DNA of 64,000 nt, taken from the NCBI GenBank assembly GCA_038501625.1, contig JAZAYU010000685.1:62001-126000 (forward strand), written 5' to 3'. This document shows, piece after piece, positions 34,556 through 47,483 of this stretch; position 1 is the first letter of the stretch, and each line of letters opens with the position of its first letter. This stretch comes from Corbicula japonica (taxonomy: Eukaryota; Mollusca; Bivalvia; Venerida; Cyrenidae). Below the pieces are notes generated by a model that worked only from the letters and a program-made list of their open reading frames with translations, was not told where the DNA came from and ran no database searches. A program made the translations under genes and the position numbers.

Positions 34556-34774
34556 GTCTTTCCTTTATAAATATTCCTGGTGTGGGCGAGCAGTGTAGAT
34601 CTAGATCAGCCAGCACAACCTTGCTGTCTGATCAGGATCTACACTGTTTGCTTTTTGGTAAAAAAAGCAGACTGTGCAGATTCTGATCAGATGTCACATT
34701 TGTGCCAGCTGATCTTGATCTAAACTGTTTGCACATGCGATAAAATGTGGCTATAATAGAAGAGGAAAGGGTTA
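34556..34774. mobile_element. PiggyBac-like palindromic MITE
   Basis: It contains GTGTAGATCTAGATCAGCCA, TGTCTGATCAGGATCTACAC and the matching right arm, and ends GAGGAAAGGGTTAA. The left terminus is eroded. Confidence 0.6.
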
Positions 34775-35288
34775 ATATACTACCCTAAACATCCAATATA
34801 ATGTTCACACCAAAATTTTGTTTATTCAGATTTTTGTACAGCATGGAAAACTTTGTAAGATGCATATGCAGTTTATAGTATAACATCACAGTATTATTAC
34901 TTTGTATGAAACTGTGTTATAGTTAGTGTATATTAAGTGAAGTTTTAAGGAAACAGAGTGTTAATTGTTTCATAATTGTTACTTTATATACATTAAATAA
35001 CTTTATGATCACCACAATTTTACATTATAACTATCAGACATGACGTCATAATATTATGAATATTCAGTACTTAGCAGACACTAAATAATTATTATTAAGT
35101 AATGGAAGCATGTAGTTTTAACAGATAATATGCACAGAATATTTGAACTTCTGGCACAATGATTGGATGGAAAATTGTGGTGAACACTAAATATATTAAA
35201 TAAGCATTTGCAAAATATATGAATGGGTCAAATCAAAAGTACTCTGTTTATTTTTACCTTTTTGGCTCTCAATAGGATGAATGTGTAA

Positions 35289-35523
35289 ACCCTTTACTCC
35301 AGATAAAGTTATTGTATGTGTGACTAGTGTAGATCATGATCATCCTACTAATGGATGCAGTCTGATCTGGATCTAGACTGTTTGCATCTATGTATTGTAC
35401 AATCTAATGAATCTAAAAGTAAAGTGTAGATCCTGATCAGACAGCATAGATGTGTGGGCTGATCTGGATCAAAACTGGTTTGACATGAGATAGAGAATAA
35501 GCTGTATCCATGGGGTATAGGGT
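35289..35523. mobile_element. PiggyBac-like palindromic MITE, diverged
   Basis: It runs from AACCCTTTACTCCAG to CCATGGGGTATAGGGT, with GTCTGATCTGGATCTAGAC and GTAGATCCTGATCAGACAGC inside. The 69- and 71-codon minus frames across it are repeat products. Confidence 0.55.
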
Positions 35524-36098
35524 AAAAAGATAAATCCAACAAGCTACCTGATAACATTTTATAAGATCAAATACTTTAAATTGTAAAACTTTATGTAGTT
35601 TTGCTAGTTGTTGAATTATTTGAAGATTTTTTTCAATATAGGATTGCGGCATTATTTAGATCTGATTCATTTTTTGCAGTTTCCATATTAGTGTGTAAAA
35701 TTGCATTGCCTTACATTTAAGAATATCATAGGAAAACAAATAATTATTATTTTACACTAGACCACTCTTCAGCATTAAGTCAATGTTAAAGTACTAAAAT
35801 TGGAAGTGTTGTATTTCTACCACTTGTGTTTAACAAATTTCAATTATGCCAGTGCTGTGTTACATTGTGCTATATTTTTACTTGCCTTAAAATTGCATGT
35901 TATTGTACATTACAGATTTAATTAAACATTATTAAAAGTGTTATTTTTCATGTGTTTTATTCTTGTTGCTCCATATCCTATTGTTGTTCTGAACACCTAC
36001 TGCTGTAGTGGAGTCTTGTATAGAATATATGTTGTCCCATTTAGGGCCAGTTATTCATAGCCTTGTCTGCTGGTTTAACTTTCTAATGGTCTCATCCT

Positions 36099-36525
36099 TA
36101 ACCCTTTCCTCCATAGATTCACCTTTATTGCGTGGGTGAACAGTGTTCTGATCTGCACTGTTCGGTTTTTGATTTGTTAGGTTATTTCTGACCAAAATGG
36201 GACCAGTGCAGATCCTGATCAGACGGAACAGATGTGCCAGCTGATCTGGACCTACACTGGTTGCACATGAGTAAAAATGCGTATATATGGAGGAAAGGAT
36301 TAACTCTTTCTTATGGCTATGGATTTTATTTCATGTACAACCAATATATATCCTGATCAGACTACATGGATGTGCAGGCTGATCCAGATCTACACTAAGA
36401 AGTCACATTCAGCAGCTAATAGAAGTCACATTCAGCAGCTTATTTCAGTGTAAGTCCTAATCTGACTGCATTGTGCAGGCTTTTCTAGATCTACACATTA
36501 GTCATACACAGTAGAGAAAAGGTTG
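36099..36525. mobile_element. PiggyBac-like MITE plus a degenerate neighbour
   Basis: A good copy spans 36099-36303 (TTAACCCTTTCCTCC ... GGAGGAAAGGATTAA; one inner arm shortened). It is followed to 36525 by a degenerate relative with GTCACATTCAGCAGCT duplicated. Confidence 0.6.
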
Positions 36526-36601
36526 AATAGAATGAGAACTTGTGTTGAAGAAATTTTGACCATATTACTGTCATATGCTGATTTATCTTATCTAGTCGAT
36601 C

Positions 36602-39600
36602 TGTTGACTGTCAACATTAGAGTTCCTCTGGTCTAGCAGAAAACATGATTGTGCCTGTGATCAAGCTGTTGACAGTCAACAAAGTGTGTCTGTGGTCAAG
36701 CTGTTGACAGTCAACAAAGTGTGTCTGTGGTCAAGCTGTTGACAGTCAACAAACTTTATCTGTGGTCAAGCTATTGACAGTCAACAAAGTGTGCCTGTGG
36801 TCAAGCTGTTGACAGTCAACAAAGAGTGCCTGTGGTCTAGATGTCGACAGTCAACAAAGTGTGCCTGTGGTCTAGCTGTCGACAGTCAACAAAGTGTGCC
36901 TGTGGACAAGCTGTTGACAGTCAACAAAGTGAGCCTGTGGTCGAGCTATTGACAGTCAAAAAAGTGTGCCTGTGGTCTAGCTGTCGACAGTCAACAAAGT
37001 GTGCCTGTGGACAAGCGGTTGACAGTCAACATGATTGTGCCTGTGGTCAAGCTTTTGACAATCAACATGATTGTGCCCGTGGTCTAGCTGTTGACAGTCA
37101 ACAAAGTGTGCCTGTGGTCAAGCTGTTGACAGTCAACATGATTGTGCCTGTGGTTAAGCTGTTGACAGTCAACATGATTGTGCCCGTGGTCTAGCTGTTG
37201 GCAGTCAACATGATTGTGTATGTGGTCAAGCTGTTGACAGTCAACAAAGAGTGCCTGTGGTCTAGCTGTCGACAGTCAACAAAGTGTGCCTGTGGTCTAG
37301 CTGTCAACAGTCAACAAAGTGTGCCTGTGGACAAGTTGTTGGAAGTCAACAAAGTGAGCCTGTGGTCTAGCTGTTGACAGTCAACAAAGTGTGCCTGTGG
37401 TCAAGCTGTTGACAGTCAACATGATTGTGCCTGTGGTTAAGCTGTTGACAGTCAACATGATTGTGCCCTTGGTCTAGCTGTTGGCAGTCAACATGATTGT
37501 GTATGTGGTCAAGCTGTTGACAGTCAACAAAGAGTGCCTGTGGTCTAGCTGTCGACAGTCAACAAAGTGTGCCTGTGGTCTAGCTGTCGACAGTCAACAA
37601 AGTGTGCCTGTGGACAAGTTGTTGGAAGTCAAAAAAGTGTGCCTGTGGTCTAGCTGTTGACAGTCAACAAAGTGTGCCTGTGGTCAAGCTGTTGACAGTC
37701 AACATGATTGTGCCTGTGGTCAAGCTGTTGACAGTCAACATGATTGTGCCCGTGGTCTAGCTGTTGACAGTCAACAGAGTGTGCCTGTGGTCAAGCTGTT
37801 GACAGTCAACATGATTGTGTATGTTGTCAAGCTGTTGACAGTCAACAAAGTGTGCCTGTGGTCAAGCTGCTGACAGACAACAAAGTGTGCCTGTGGTCTA
37901 GCTGTCGACAGTCAACATGATTGTGCCCATGGTCTAGCTGTTGACAGTCAACAAAGTGTGCCTGTGGTTAAGCTGTTGACAGTCAACATGATTGTGCCTG
38001 TGGTCAAGCTGTCGACAGTCAACATGATTGTGCCCGTGGTCTAGCTGTTGACAGTCAACAGAGTGTGCCTGTGGTCAAGCTGTTGACAGTCAACATGATT
38101 GTGTAAGTTGTCAAGCTGTTGACAGTCAACAAAGTGTGCCTGTGGTCAAGCTGCTGACAGACAACAAAGTGTGCCTGTGGTCTAGCTGTCGACAGTCAAC
38201 ATGATTGTGCCCATGGTCTAGCTGTTGACAGTCAACAAAGTGTGCCTGTGGTCTAGCTGTTGGCAGTCAACAGAGTGTGCCTGTGGTTAAGCTGTTGACA
38301 GTCAACATGATTGTGCCTGTGATTTAGCTGTTGACAGTCAACAAAGTGTGCCTGTGGTCAAATGTTGACAGTCAACATGATTGTGCCCATGGTCTAGCTG
38401 TTGACAGTCAAAAAAGTGTGCCTGTGGTCAAGCTGTTGACAGTCAACATGATTGTGCCTGTGGTCAAGCTGTTGACAGTCTAGCTGTTGACAGTCAACAA
38501 AGTGTGTCTGTGGTGAAGCTGTTGACAGTCAACATGATTGTGCCTGTGGTCAAGCTGTTGACAGTCAACATGATTGTGCCCGTGGTCTAGCTGTTGGCAG
38601 TCAACAATGTGTGCCTGTGGTCAAGCTGTTGACAGTCAACATAATTGTGAATGTGGTCAAGCTGTTGACAGTCAACAAAGTGTGTCTGTGGTCAAGCTGT
38701 TGACAGTGAAAAAAGTGTGCCTGTGGTCAAGCTGTTGACAGTTAACAAAGAGTGCCTGTGGTCTAGCTGTCGACATTTAACAAAGTGTGCCTGTGGTCTA
38801 GCTGTTGACAGTCAACAAAGTGTACCTGTGGACAAGCTGTTGACAGTCAACACAGTGAGCCTGTGGTCGAGCTGTTGACAGTCAACAAAGTTTGCCTGTG
38901 GTCAAGCTGTTAACAGTCAACATGTGCCCGTGGTCTAGCTGTTGACAGTCAACAAAATGTGCCTGTGGTCAAGCTGTTGACAGTCAACATGATTGTGCCT
39001 GTGGTCAAGCTGTTGACAGTCAACATGATTGTGTCCGTGGTCTAGCTGTTGACAGTCAACAGAGTGTGCCTGTGGTCAAGCTGTTGACAGTCAACATGAT
39101 TGTTTATGTTGCCAAGCTGTTGACAGTCAACAAAGTGTGCCTGTGGTCAAGCTGTTGACAGTCAACATGTGCCCGTGGTCTAGCTGTTTACAGTCAACAA
39201 AGTGTGCCTGTGGTCAAGCTGTTGACAGTCAACATGATTGTGCCCGTGGTCTAGCAGTTGACAGTCAACAGAGTGTGCCTGTGGTTAAGCTGTTGACAGT
39301 CAACATGATTGTGTATGGGTTCAAGCTGTTGACAGTCAACAAAAGGTGCCTGTGGTCAAGCTGTTGACAGTCAATAAAGTGTACCTGTTGCCTAGCTGTT
39401 GGCAGTCAACAAAGTGTGCCCGTGGTCTAGCTGTTGACAGTCAACATGATTGAGCATGTGGTCAAGCTCTTGACAGTCAACAGAGTGTGCCTGTGGTCTA
39501 GCTGTTGACAGTAAACATGATTGAGCATGTGGTCAAGCTGTTGACAGTCAACAGAGTGTGCCTGTGGTCTAGCTGTTGACAGTCATAATGATTGTGCCTG

Positions 39601-42600
39601 TGGTCAAGCTGTTGACAGTCAACATGTGCCCGTGGTCTAGCTGTTGACAGTAAACATGATTGCGCATGTGGTCAAGCTGTTGACAGTCAACAAAGTTTAC
39701 CTGTGGTCTAGCTGTTGGCAGTGATCAAAGTGTGCCTGTGGTCTAACTGTCGACAGTCAACATGATGGTACATGTGGTTAAGCTGTTGGCAGTCAACAAA
39801 GTTTACCTGTGGTCTAGCTGTTGGCAGTGATCAAAGTGTGCCTGTGGTCTAACTGTCGACAGTGAACATGATTGTACATGTGGTTAAGCTGTTGGCAGTC
39901 AACAAAGTTTACCTGTGGTCTAGCTGTTGGCAGTGATCAAAGTGTGCCTGTGGTCTAACTGTCGACAGTCAACATGATTGTACATGTGGTTAAGCTGTTG
40001 GTAGTCAACAGAGTGTGCCTGTAGTCTAGCTGTTGACAGACATAATGATTGTGCCTGTGGTCAAGCTGTTGACAGTCAACATGTGCCCGTGGTCTAGCTG
40101 TTTACAGTAAACATGATTGTGTCCGTGGTCTAGCTGTTGACAGTCAACAGAGTGTGCCTGTGGTCAAGCTGTTGACAGTCAACATGATTGTTTATGTTGC
40201 CAAGCTGTTGACAGTCAACAAAGTGTGCCTGTGGTCAAGCTGTTGACAGTCAACATGTGCCCGTGGTCTAGCTGTTTACAGTCAACAAAGTGTGCCTGTG
40301 GTCAAGCTGTTGACAGTCAACATGATTGTGCCCGTGGTCTAGCAGTTGACAGTCAACAAAGTGTGCCTGTGGTTAAGCTGTTGACAGTCAACATGATTGT
40401 GCCTGTGGTCAAGCTGTTGACAGTCAACAAAGTGTGCCTGTGGTCAAGCTGTTGACAGTCAATAAAGTGTACCTGTTGCCTAGCTGTTGGCAGTCAACAA
40501 AGTGTGCCCGTTGTCTAGCTGTTGACAGTAAACATGATTGAGCATGTGGTCAAGCTGTTGACAGTCAATGAAGTTTACCTGTGGTCTAGCTGTTGGCAGT
40601 CATCAAAGTGTGCCCGTGGTCTAACTGGTCTGACATTCAACATGATTGTACCTGTGGTCAAGCTGTTGACAGTCATAATGATTGTGCCTGTGGTCAAGCT
40701 GTTGACAGTGAACATGTGCCCGTGGTCTAGCTGTTGACAGTAAACATGATTGCGCATGTGGTCAAGCTGTTGACAGTCAACAAAGTTTACCTGTGGTCTA
40801 GCTGTTGGCAGTGATCAAAGTGTGCCTGTGGTCTAACTGTCGACAGTCAACATGATTGTACATGTGGTTAAGCTGTTGGCAGTCAACAGAGTGTGCCTGT
40901 AGTCTAGCTGTTGACAGACATAATGATTGTGCCTGTGGTCAAGCTGTTGACAGTCAACATGTGCCCGTGGTCTAGCTGTTGACAGTAAACATGATTGTGT
41001 CCGTGGTCTAGCTGTTGACAGTAAACATGATTGTGTCCGTGGTCTAGCTGTTGGCAGTCAACATGATTGTATTTGAGGTCTAGCTGTTGGCAGTCAACAG
41101 AGTGTGCCTGTGGTCTAGCTGTAGGCAGTCAACCAAGTGTAACTGTGGTCTAGCTGTAGGCAGTCAACCAAGTGTAACTGTGGTCTAGCTGTAGGCAGTC
41201 AACAAAGTGTACCTGTGGTCTAGCTGTTGGCAGTCAACAAAGTGTACATGTGGTCTAGCTGTTGGCAGTCAACAAAATGTACCCATGGTCTGGCTGTTGA
41301 CAGTCAACATAGTATACCTGTGGTCTAGCTGTTGACGGTCAACAAAGTGTACCTGTGGTCTAGCTGTTGACAGTCAACAAAGTGTACCTGTGGTCTAGCT
41401 GCTGACAGTCAACAAAGTGTGCCAGTGGTCTAGCTGTTGACAGTCAACAAAGTGTACCTGTGGTCTAGCTGCTCGTGGTCTAGCTGTTGACAGTCAACAG
41501 TCAACAAAGTGTACCCATGGTCTAGCTGTTGACAGTCAACAAAGTGTGCCTGTGGTCGAGCTGTTGACAGTCAACAAAGTATGCCCGTGGTCTAGCTGTT
41601 GTCAGTCAACAAAGTGTGCCCGTGGTCTAGCTGTTGTCAGTCAACAAAGTGTACCTGTGGTCTAGCTGTGGACAGTCAACAAAGTGTGCCTATGGTCTAG
41701 TTGTTGACAGTCAACAAAGTGTACCTGTAGTCTAGCTGTTGACAGTCAACAAAGTGTGCCAGTGGTCTAGTTGTTGACAGTCAACAAAGTGTGCCCCTGG
41801 TCAAGCTGTTGACAGTCAACAAAGTGTACATGTGGTTTAGCTGTGACAGTCAGCAAAGTGTACCTGTGGTCTAGCTGTTGACAGTCAACAAAGTGTACAT
41901 GTGGTCTAGCTGTTGACAGTCAACACAGTGTGCCTGTGGATAAGCTGTTGACAGTCAACATAGTGTGCTTGTGGACAAGCTGTTGACAGTCAACAAAGTG
42001 TGCCTGTGGTCTAGTTGTTGACAGTCAAAAAAAGTGTACCTGTGGTCTAGTTTTGACAGTCAACAAAGTGTACCCATGGTCTTGCTGTTGACAGTCAACA
42101 AAGTGTGCCCGTGGTCTAGTTGTTGACAGTCAACAAAGTGTGCCCATGGTGTAGTTGTTGACTACATAGTTGTTGACAGTCAACAAAGTCTACCTGTGGT
42201 CTAGCTGTTGACAGTCAACAAAGTGTGCCAATGGTCTAGTTGTTGACAGTCAACAAAGTGTGCCCATGGTCTAGTTGTTGACAGTCAACAAAGTGTACCT
42301 GTGGTCTAGCTGTTGACAGTCAACAGAGTGTGCCTGTGGTCTAGCTGTTGACAGTCAACAAAGTGTACATGTGGTCTAGCTGTTGACAGTCAACACAGTG
42401 TGCCTGTGGTCTAGTTGTTGACAGTCAACAAAGTGTGCCCGTGGTCTAGTTGTTGACAGTCAACAAAGTGTGCCTGTGGTCTAGCTGTTGACAGTCAACA
42501 AAGTGTGCCCGTGGTCTAGTTGTTGACAGTCAACAAAGTGTGCCTGTGGTCTAGTTGTTGACAGTCAACAAAGTGTACCTGTGGTCTAGCTGTTGACAGT

Positions 42601-44904
42601 CAACAAAGTGTGCCCGTGGTCTAGTTGTTGACTGTCAACAAAGTGTGCCCCTGGTCAAGCTGTTGACAGTCAACAAAGTGTGCCTGAGGTCAAGCTGTTG
42701 GCAGTCAACAAAGTGTACATGTGGTCTAGCTGTGACAGTCAGCAAAGTGTACCTGTGGTCGAGCTGTTGACAGTCAACAAAGTGTACATGTGGTCTAGCT
42801 GTTGACAGTCAACACAGTGTGCCTGTGGACAAGCTGTTGACAGTCAACAAGTGTGCTTGTGGACAAGCTGTTGACAGTCAACAAAGTGTGCCTGTGGTCT
42901 AGTTGTTGACAGTCAACAAAGTGTACCTGTGGTCTAGTTTTGACAGTCAACAAAGTGTACCCATGGTCTTGCTGTTGACAGTCAATAAAGTGTGCCCGTG
43001 GTCTAGTTGTTGACAGTCAACAAAGTGTGCCTGTAGTCTAGTTGTTGACAGTCAACAAAGTGAACCTGTGGTCTAGCTGTTGACAGTAAACAAAGTGTGC
43101 CTGTGGTCTAGTTATTGACAGTCAACAAAGTGTACCTGTGGTCTAGCTGTTGACAGTCAACAAAGTGTGCCCGTGGTCTAGTTGTTGACAGCAAACAAGG
43201 TGTGCCCGTGGTCTAGTTGTTGACTACATAGATTTTGACAGTCAACAAAGTCTACCTGTGGTCTAGCTGTTGACAGTCAACAAAGTGTACCCATGGTCTA
43301 GCTGTTGACAGTCAACAAAGTGTGCCTGTGGTCTAGCTGTTGACAGTCAACAAAGTGTGCCCGTGGTCTAGTTGTTGACAGTCAACAAAGTGTGCCTGTG
43401 GTCTAGCTGTTGACAGTCAACAAAGTGTGCCCGTGGTCTAGTTGTTGACAGTCAACAAAGTGTGCCTGTGGTCTAGTTGTTGACAGTCAACAAAGTGTAC
43501 CTGTGGTCTAGCTGTTGACAGTCAACAAAGTGTGCCCGTGGTCTAGTTGTTGACTGTCAACAAAGTGTGCCCCTGGTCAAGCTGTTGACAGTCAACAAAG
43601 TGTGCCTGAGGTCAAGCTGTTGGCAGTCAACAAAGTGTACATGTGGTCTAGCTGTGACAGTCAGCAAAGTGTACCTGTGGTCGAGCTGTTGACAGTCAAC
43701 AAAGTGTACATGTGGTCTAGCTGTTGACAGTCAACACAGTGTGCCTGTGGACAAGCTGTTGACAGTCAACAAGTGTGCTTGTGGACAAGCTGTTGACAGT
43801 CAACAAAGTGTGCCTGTGGTCTAGTTGTTGACAGTCAACAAAGTGTACCTGTGGTCTAGTTTTGACAGTCAACAAAGTGTACCCATGGTCTTGCTGTTGA
43901 CAGTCAATAAAGTGTGCCCGTGGTCTAGTTGTTGACAGTCAACAAAGTGTGCCTGTAGTCTAGTTGTTGACAGTCAACAAAGTGAACCTGTGGTCTAGCT
44001 GTTGACAGTAAACAAAGTGTGCCTGTGGTCTAGTTATTGACAGTCAACAAAGTGTACCTGTGGTCTAGCTGTTGACAGTCAACAAAGTGTGCCCGTGGTC
44101 TAGTTGTTGACAGCAAACAAGGTGTGCCCGTGGTCTAGTTGTTGACTACATAGATTTTGACAGTCAACAAAGTCTACCTGTGGTCTAGCTGTTGACAGTC
44201 AACAAAGTGTACCCATGGTCTAGCTGTTGACAGTCAACAAAGTGTGCCTGTGGTCTAGCTGTTGACAGTCAACAAAGTGTGCCCGTGGTCTAGCTGTTGA
44301 CAGTCAACAAAGTGTACCCATGGTCTAGCTGTTGACAGTCAACAAAGTGTGCCTGTGGTCTAGCTGTTGACAGTCAACACAGTGTGCCCGTGGTCTAGTT
44401 GTTGACAGTCAACAAAGTGTACCTGTGGTCTAGCTGTTGACAGTCAACAAAGTGTGCCCGTGGTCTAGCTGTTGACAGTCAACAAAGTGTACCCATGGTC
44501 TAGCTGTTGACAGTCAACAAAGTGTGCCCGTGGTCTAGCTGTTGACAGTCAACAAAGTGTGCCCGTGGTCTAGTTGTTGACAGTCAACAAAGTGTACCTG
44601 TGGTCTAGCTGTTGACAGTCAACAAAGTGTACCCATGGTCTAGTTGTTGACAGTCAACAAAGTGTGCCTGTGGTCTAGCTGTTGACAGTCAACAAAGTGT
44701 ACCTGTGGTCTAGCTGTTGACAGTCAACAAAGTGTGCCCGTGGTCTAGTTGTTGACAGTCAACAAAGTGTACCTGTGGTCTAGCTGTTGACAGTCAACAA
44801 AGTGTGCCCGTGGTCTAGTTGTTGACAGTCAACAAAGTGTGCCCCTGGTCAAGCTGTTGACAGTCAACAAAGTGTGCCTGAGGTCAAGCTGTTGGCAGTC
44901 AACA
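36602..44904. repeat. 8.3-kb satellite, 35-bp unit centred on GTTGACAGTCAAC
   Basis: About 235 tandem units of 35 bp each contain the 13-bp palindrome GTTGACAGTCAAC, followed by AAAGTGTGCC or ATGATTGTGCC, then TGTGGTCTAGCT or TGTGGTCAAGCT. ATGATT-type units dominate the left third and AAAGTGT-type units the right part. Higher-order duplications have periods of about 283 bp (37.2-38.1 kb), 1088 bp (for example 39103 against 40191) and 922 bp (for example 42627 against 43549, and 43221 against 44143). Frames of 60-117 codons in the array are repeat products. Confidence 0.95.
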
Positions 44905-45204
44905 TCAATCTCCTGAGCAGAGTTGTCGTTCCTTACTCTCACTTTACATCTCTGTGAAAGGCTCAATGTCAAGATTTTGACATTACTCGACAGCCTTATC
45001 TTATACAGTCATAAATATGAATATGAAAGCTTGTGGTTAAACAAATGACAGATATCTTCACTATATTTCATTCAAACCAAAGAAACCCAAGCAATTTTAA
45101 ATGTAATTGGTGAACTATTTCTTTGAGTTAAATTAAAAGTAGTTGAAAGTAGTCCCAGCCTATAACAAAGGTGAATGTAATGAGCCGATAGTGTAAGAGA
45201 GTGA
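44905..45204. other. Unique spacer between two related satellites
   Basis: About 300 bp of non-repetitive sequence separates the 35-bp and 36-bp arrays. No feature is recognised. Confidence 0.5.
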
Positions 45205-45646
45205 GTCAACATATGTGTGTCTGCTGTCTAGCTGTTCACAGTCAACATATGTGTGCCTGTGGTCTAGCTGTTCACAGTCAACATATGTGTGCCTGTGGTC
45301 TAGCTGTTCACAGTCAACATATGTGTGCCTGTGGTCTAGCTGTTCACAGTCAACATATGTGTGCCTGTGGTCTAGCTGTTCACAGTCAACATATGTGTGC
45401 CTGTGGTCTAGCTGTTCACAGTCAACATATGTGTTTCTGTGGTCTAGCTGTTCACAGTCAACATATGTGTGCCGATGGTCTAGCTGTTCACAGTCAACAT
45501 ATGTGTGCCTGTGGTCTAGCTGTTGACAGTCAACATATGTGTGCCTGTGAACTAGCTGTTGACAGTCAACATATGTGTGCCTGTGGTCTAGCTGTTGACA
45601 GTCAACATATGTGTGCCTGTGGTCTAGCTGTTCACAGTCAACATAA
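45205..45646. repeat. 36-bp minisatellite related to the main satellite
   Basis: About 12 units of 36 bp carry GTTCACAGTCAACATATGTG (later units GTTGACAGTCAAC) and TGCCTGTGGTCTAGCT. Because 36 is a multiple of 3, frames of 151 codons (plus) and 178 codons (minus) stay open with 12-residue periodicity. I regard these as non-coding. Confidence 0.9.
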
Positions 45647-45781
45647 GACAACATAAGTATCTCTCTGATTATATTATGGTTCTTGGATATGTTCAAGAAA
45701 ATTGTATTATTAATACAACAATACTGTAAACAAAAACCACGACAAACAAAAGTAAAAACTCCATGTCAGACTTTAATATCA

Positions 45782-45906
45782 GGGCCCAAGATCATAAAAC
45801 TAAGACTGAAGACCAGTCTCAAATATTAAGACAAGTTGCCATTTCAGCCAAACATATGCTTGAGATTTGAGACTGGTCTCCTGATTTAGTTTGATGATCT
45901 CGGGCC
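45782..45906. mobile_element. 125-bp foldback MITE
   Basis: GGGCCCAAGATCATAAAACTA and ACCAGTCTCAAAT on the left pair with ATTTGAGACTGGT and TAGTTTGATGATCTCGGGCC on the right. A fragment with the AGACTGGTCTCC block also occurs near 50230. Confidence 0.65.
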
Positions 45907-46510
45907 TAGAAGTGCAATCTATCAAATTCAAGACTCCACTTTTATGCACATAGCTTTCCATCAATGTCACTTGGCAATTTCTTAAGTGGCTGTTCCTCTG
46001 ATTTCAATCTTGTGCTTTAATATTCTTATCATTGATTGGTACTGTTATCATCAGCTTGCAAGATTTGAGGAATATAATTATTAAATCTTAATTCATTTTC
46101 AATCCATCATTTAACCAAATTAAGCAACTATAAAGAAAACAAGCATCTGACATTTTTATAAAATCTATTTCCAAATCAACATCTCTTAAAAAACCATAAC
46201 AATTGCTAAACTTTTGGCATAATGTAACATTTTCAAGCTATCTTTGCAGCATTTTATACTGAAAATTGCTCATAGCTAAAACAATAAACACAAGTGAATT
46301 TTACAGGTAAGGCATTCACAGCCATTGCAAAACTGGAGATCATATTAGCAAAAGTAATAGGTGAAAAAGCTGATCAATAGTTGTAAACTTTTGTATTCCA
46401 TAAATTTCATATAAGAATTTATAGGTATCTCACCAGTCAACAAATCTGATAGCATTTTGCTGCAGTTGACTTCAACTTAGAATATGACTTATGTTTCAAG
46501 TTCATAATTT

Positions 46511-46746
46511 AACCCTTTCCTCCATATATACACCTATATGGCATAGGCGAACAGTGTAGATCCAGATCAGTCGGCACATCCTTGCTGTCTGATCAGGATC
46601 TGCAGGGTTCACTTTCGCTTTATTAGGTTATTTCTGACCAAAAAAGCAAACAGTGTAGATCCTGAGCAGATGGCATGGATGTGCCAGCTGATCTGGATTT
46701 ACACTATTTGCTCATTCAATAAAAGGGGTATATATGGAGGAAAGGT
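46511..46746. mobile_element. PiggyBac-like palindromic MITE, well preserved
   Basis: It runs from TTAACCCTTTCCTCCATATA to TATATATGGAGGAAAGG with both inner arm pairs. The final TTAA is not preserved. Confidence 0.7.
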
Positions 46747-46749
46747 ACT

Positions 46750-47480
46750 TGGTTTACAGTTATGGCAATGTCATTTTGTCATCATACATGACATGTGTCA
46801 AGTAAAATTGCTAGAAACTAATGATGTGTCTAGTTCTAAGACTTAGCTCAGTTACTATGAAGGAGTAAATGAATGAAATACAAACTAATCTGCTACATGT
46901 AGTCACAAGTGAAGTGTACTGACAAATGCCTGATGCTCATCAAAAAAAAATCTATTCAGAAATCTATTCAGAAATCTATTCTTAAATACGAGACAGGATA
47001 AATTGAAAGACTGTTTTTTCCATAAATTTATCAGACAACATACACTGTGACGTTTAAGTATTTGTAGCTGCTTTATGTTGTTGTTTTCAATGTCGGTAAT
47101 ACTTTGAAAGAAGAATAAGATTTTTTTTGCTTAAGTTGCGTTGTATTCTTAATTATGTTTTGGCAAAAAAGGGGCAAATAAACCTTGTAACAATTTCGTA
47201 CCAAGGGTTATTTTTTCCTTTTTAGCGGGAGCTGCTTAAAGGCACACTCCCCTCTTAAAATCTCTTTGAAATCATGATATTTTCCCCAAAAGTTTACTTC
47301 AGATTAGCTTTTTCTATTCCACTTTAGTCATTATCAATCTATTTTCCAATAAATAACAGGATATAGGCCTTTTACCGTCGCAATTAAAAAAGCACTGATA
47401 TCTTACTTTAAGTCATGTTCATGGGCAAACAAAAGAACAAATTACTTTCATAATTGATCATTCACTCTAAAAAGTTGTTG
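46750..47480. other. No recognised feature
   Basis: AT-rich sequence downstream of the Deltex-type gene, on the side of its 3' end. A small direct duplication (AGAAATCTATTC) occurs at 46957-46983. Nothing else is seen. Confidence 0.35.
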
Positions 47481-47483
47481 TTT

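Larger units (their letters stand above)
31900..36595. other. Gene-poor AT-rich stretch with scattered MITEs
   Basis: Apart from the piggyBac-like copies listed separately, I recognise no gene or RNA. The 147-codon frame at 34243-34686 runs into a MITE and has no domain. Confidence 0.4.

Noticed and set aside
34243..34686. 147-codon plus-strand ORF
   Set aside because: Its C-terminal third is a piggyBac-like MITE and the rest has no recognisable domain.
36841..40757. Frames of 60-117 codons in the 35-bp satellite
   Set aside because: They arise because three 35-bp units make 105 bp. The peptides are pure repeat translations in arbitrary frames and end wherever unit length slips.
36602..45646. 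CRISPR-like array
   Set aside because: Repeats are contiguous without unique spacers, and the sequence is eukaryotic.
45160..45696. 178-codon minus and 151-codon plus frames in the 36-bp array
   Set aside because: A 36-bp period keeps frames open on both strands at once. There is no signal peptide, splice site or flanking coding sequence to favour a real gene.
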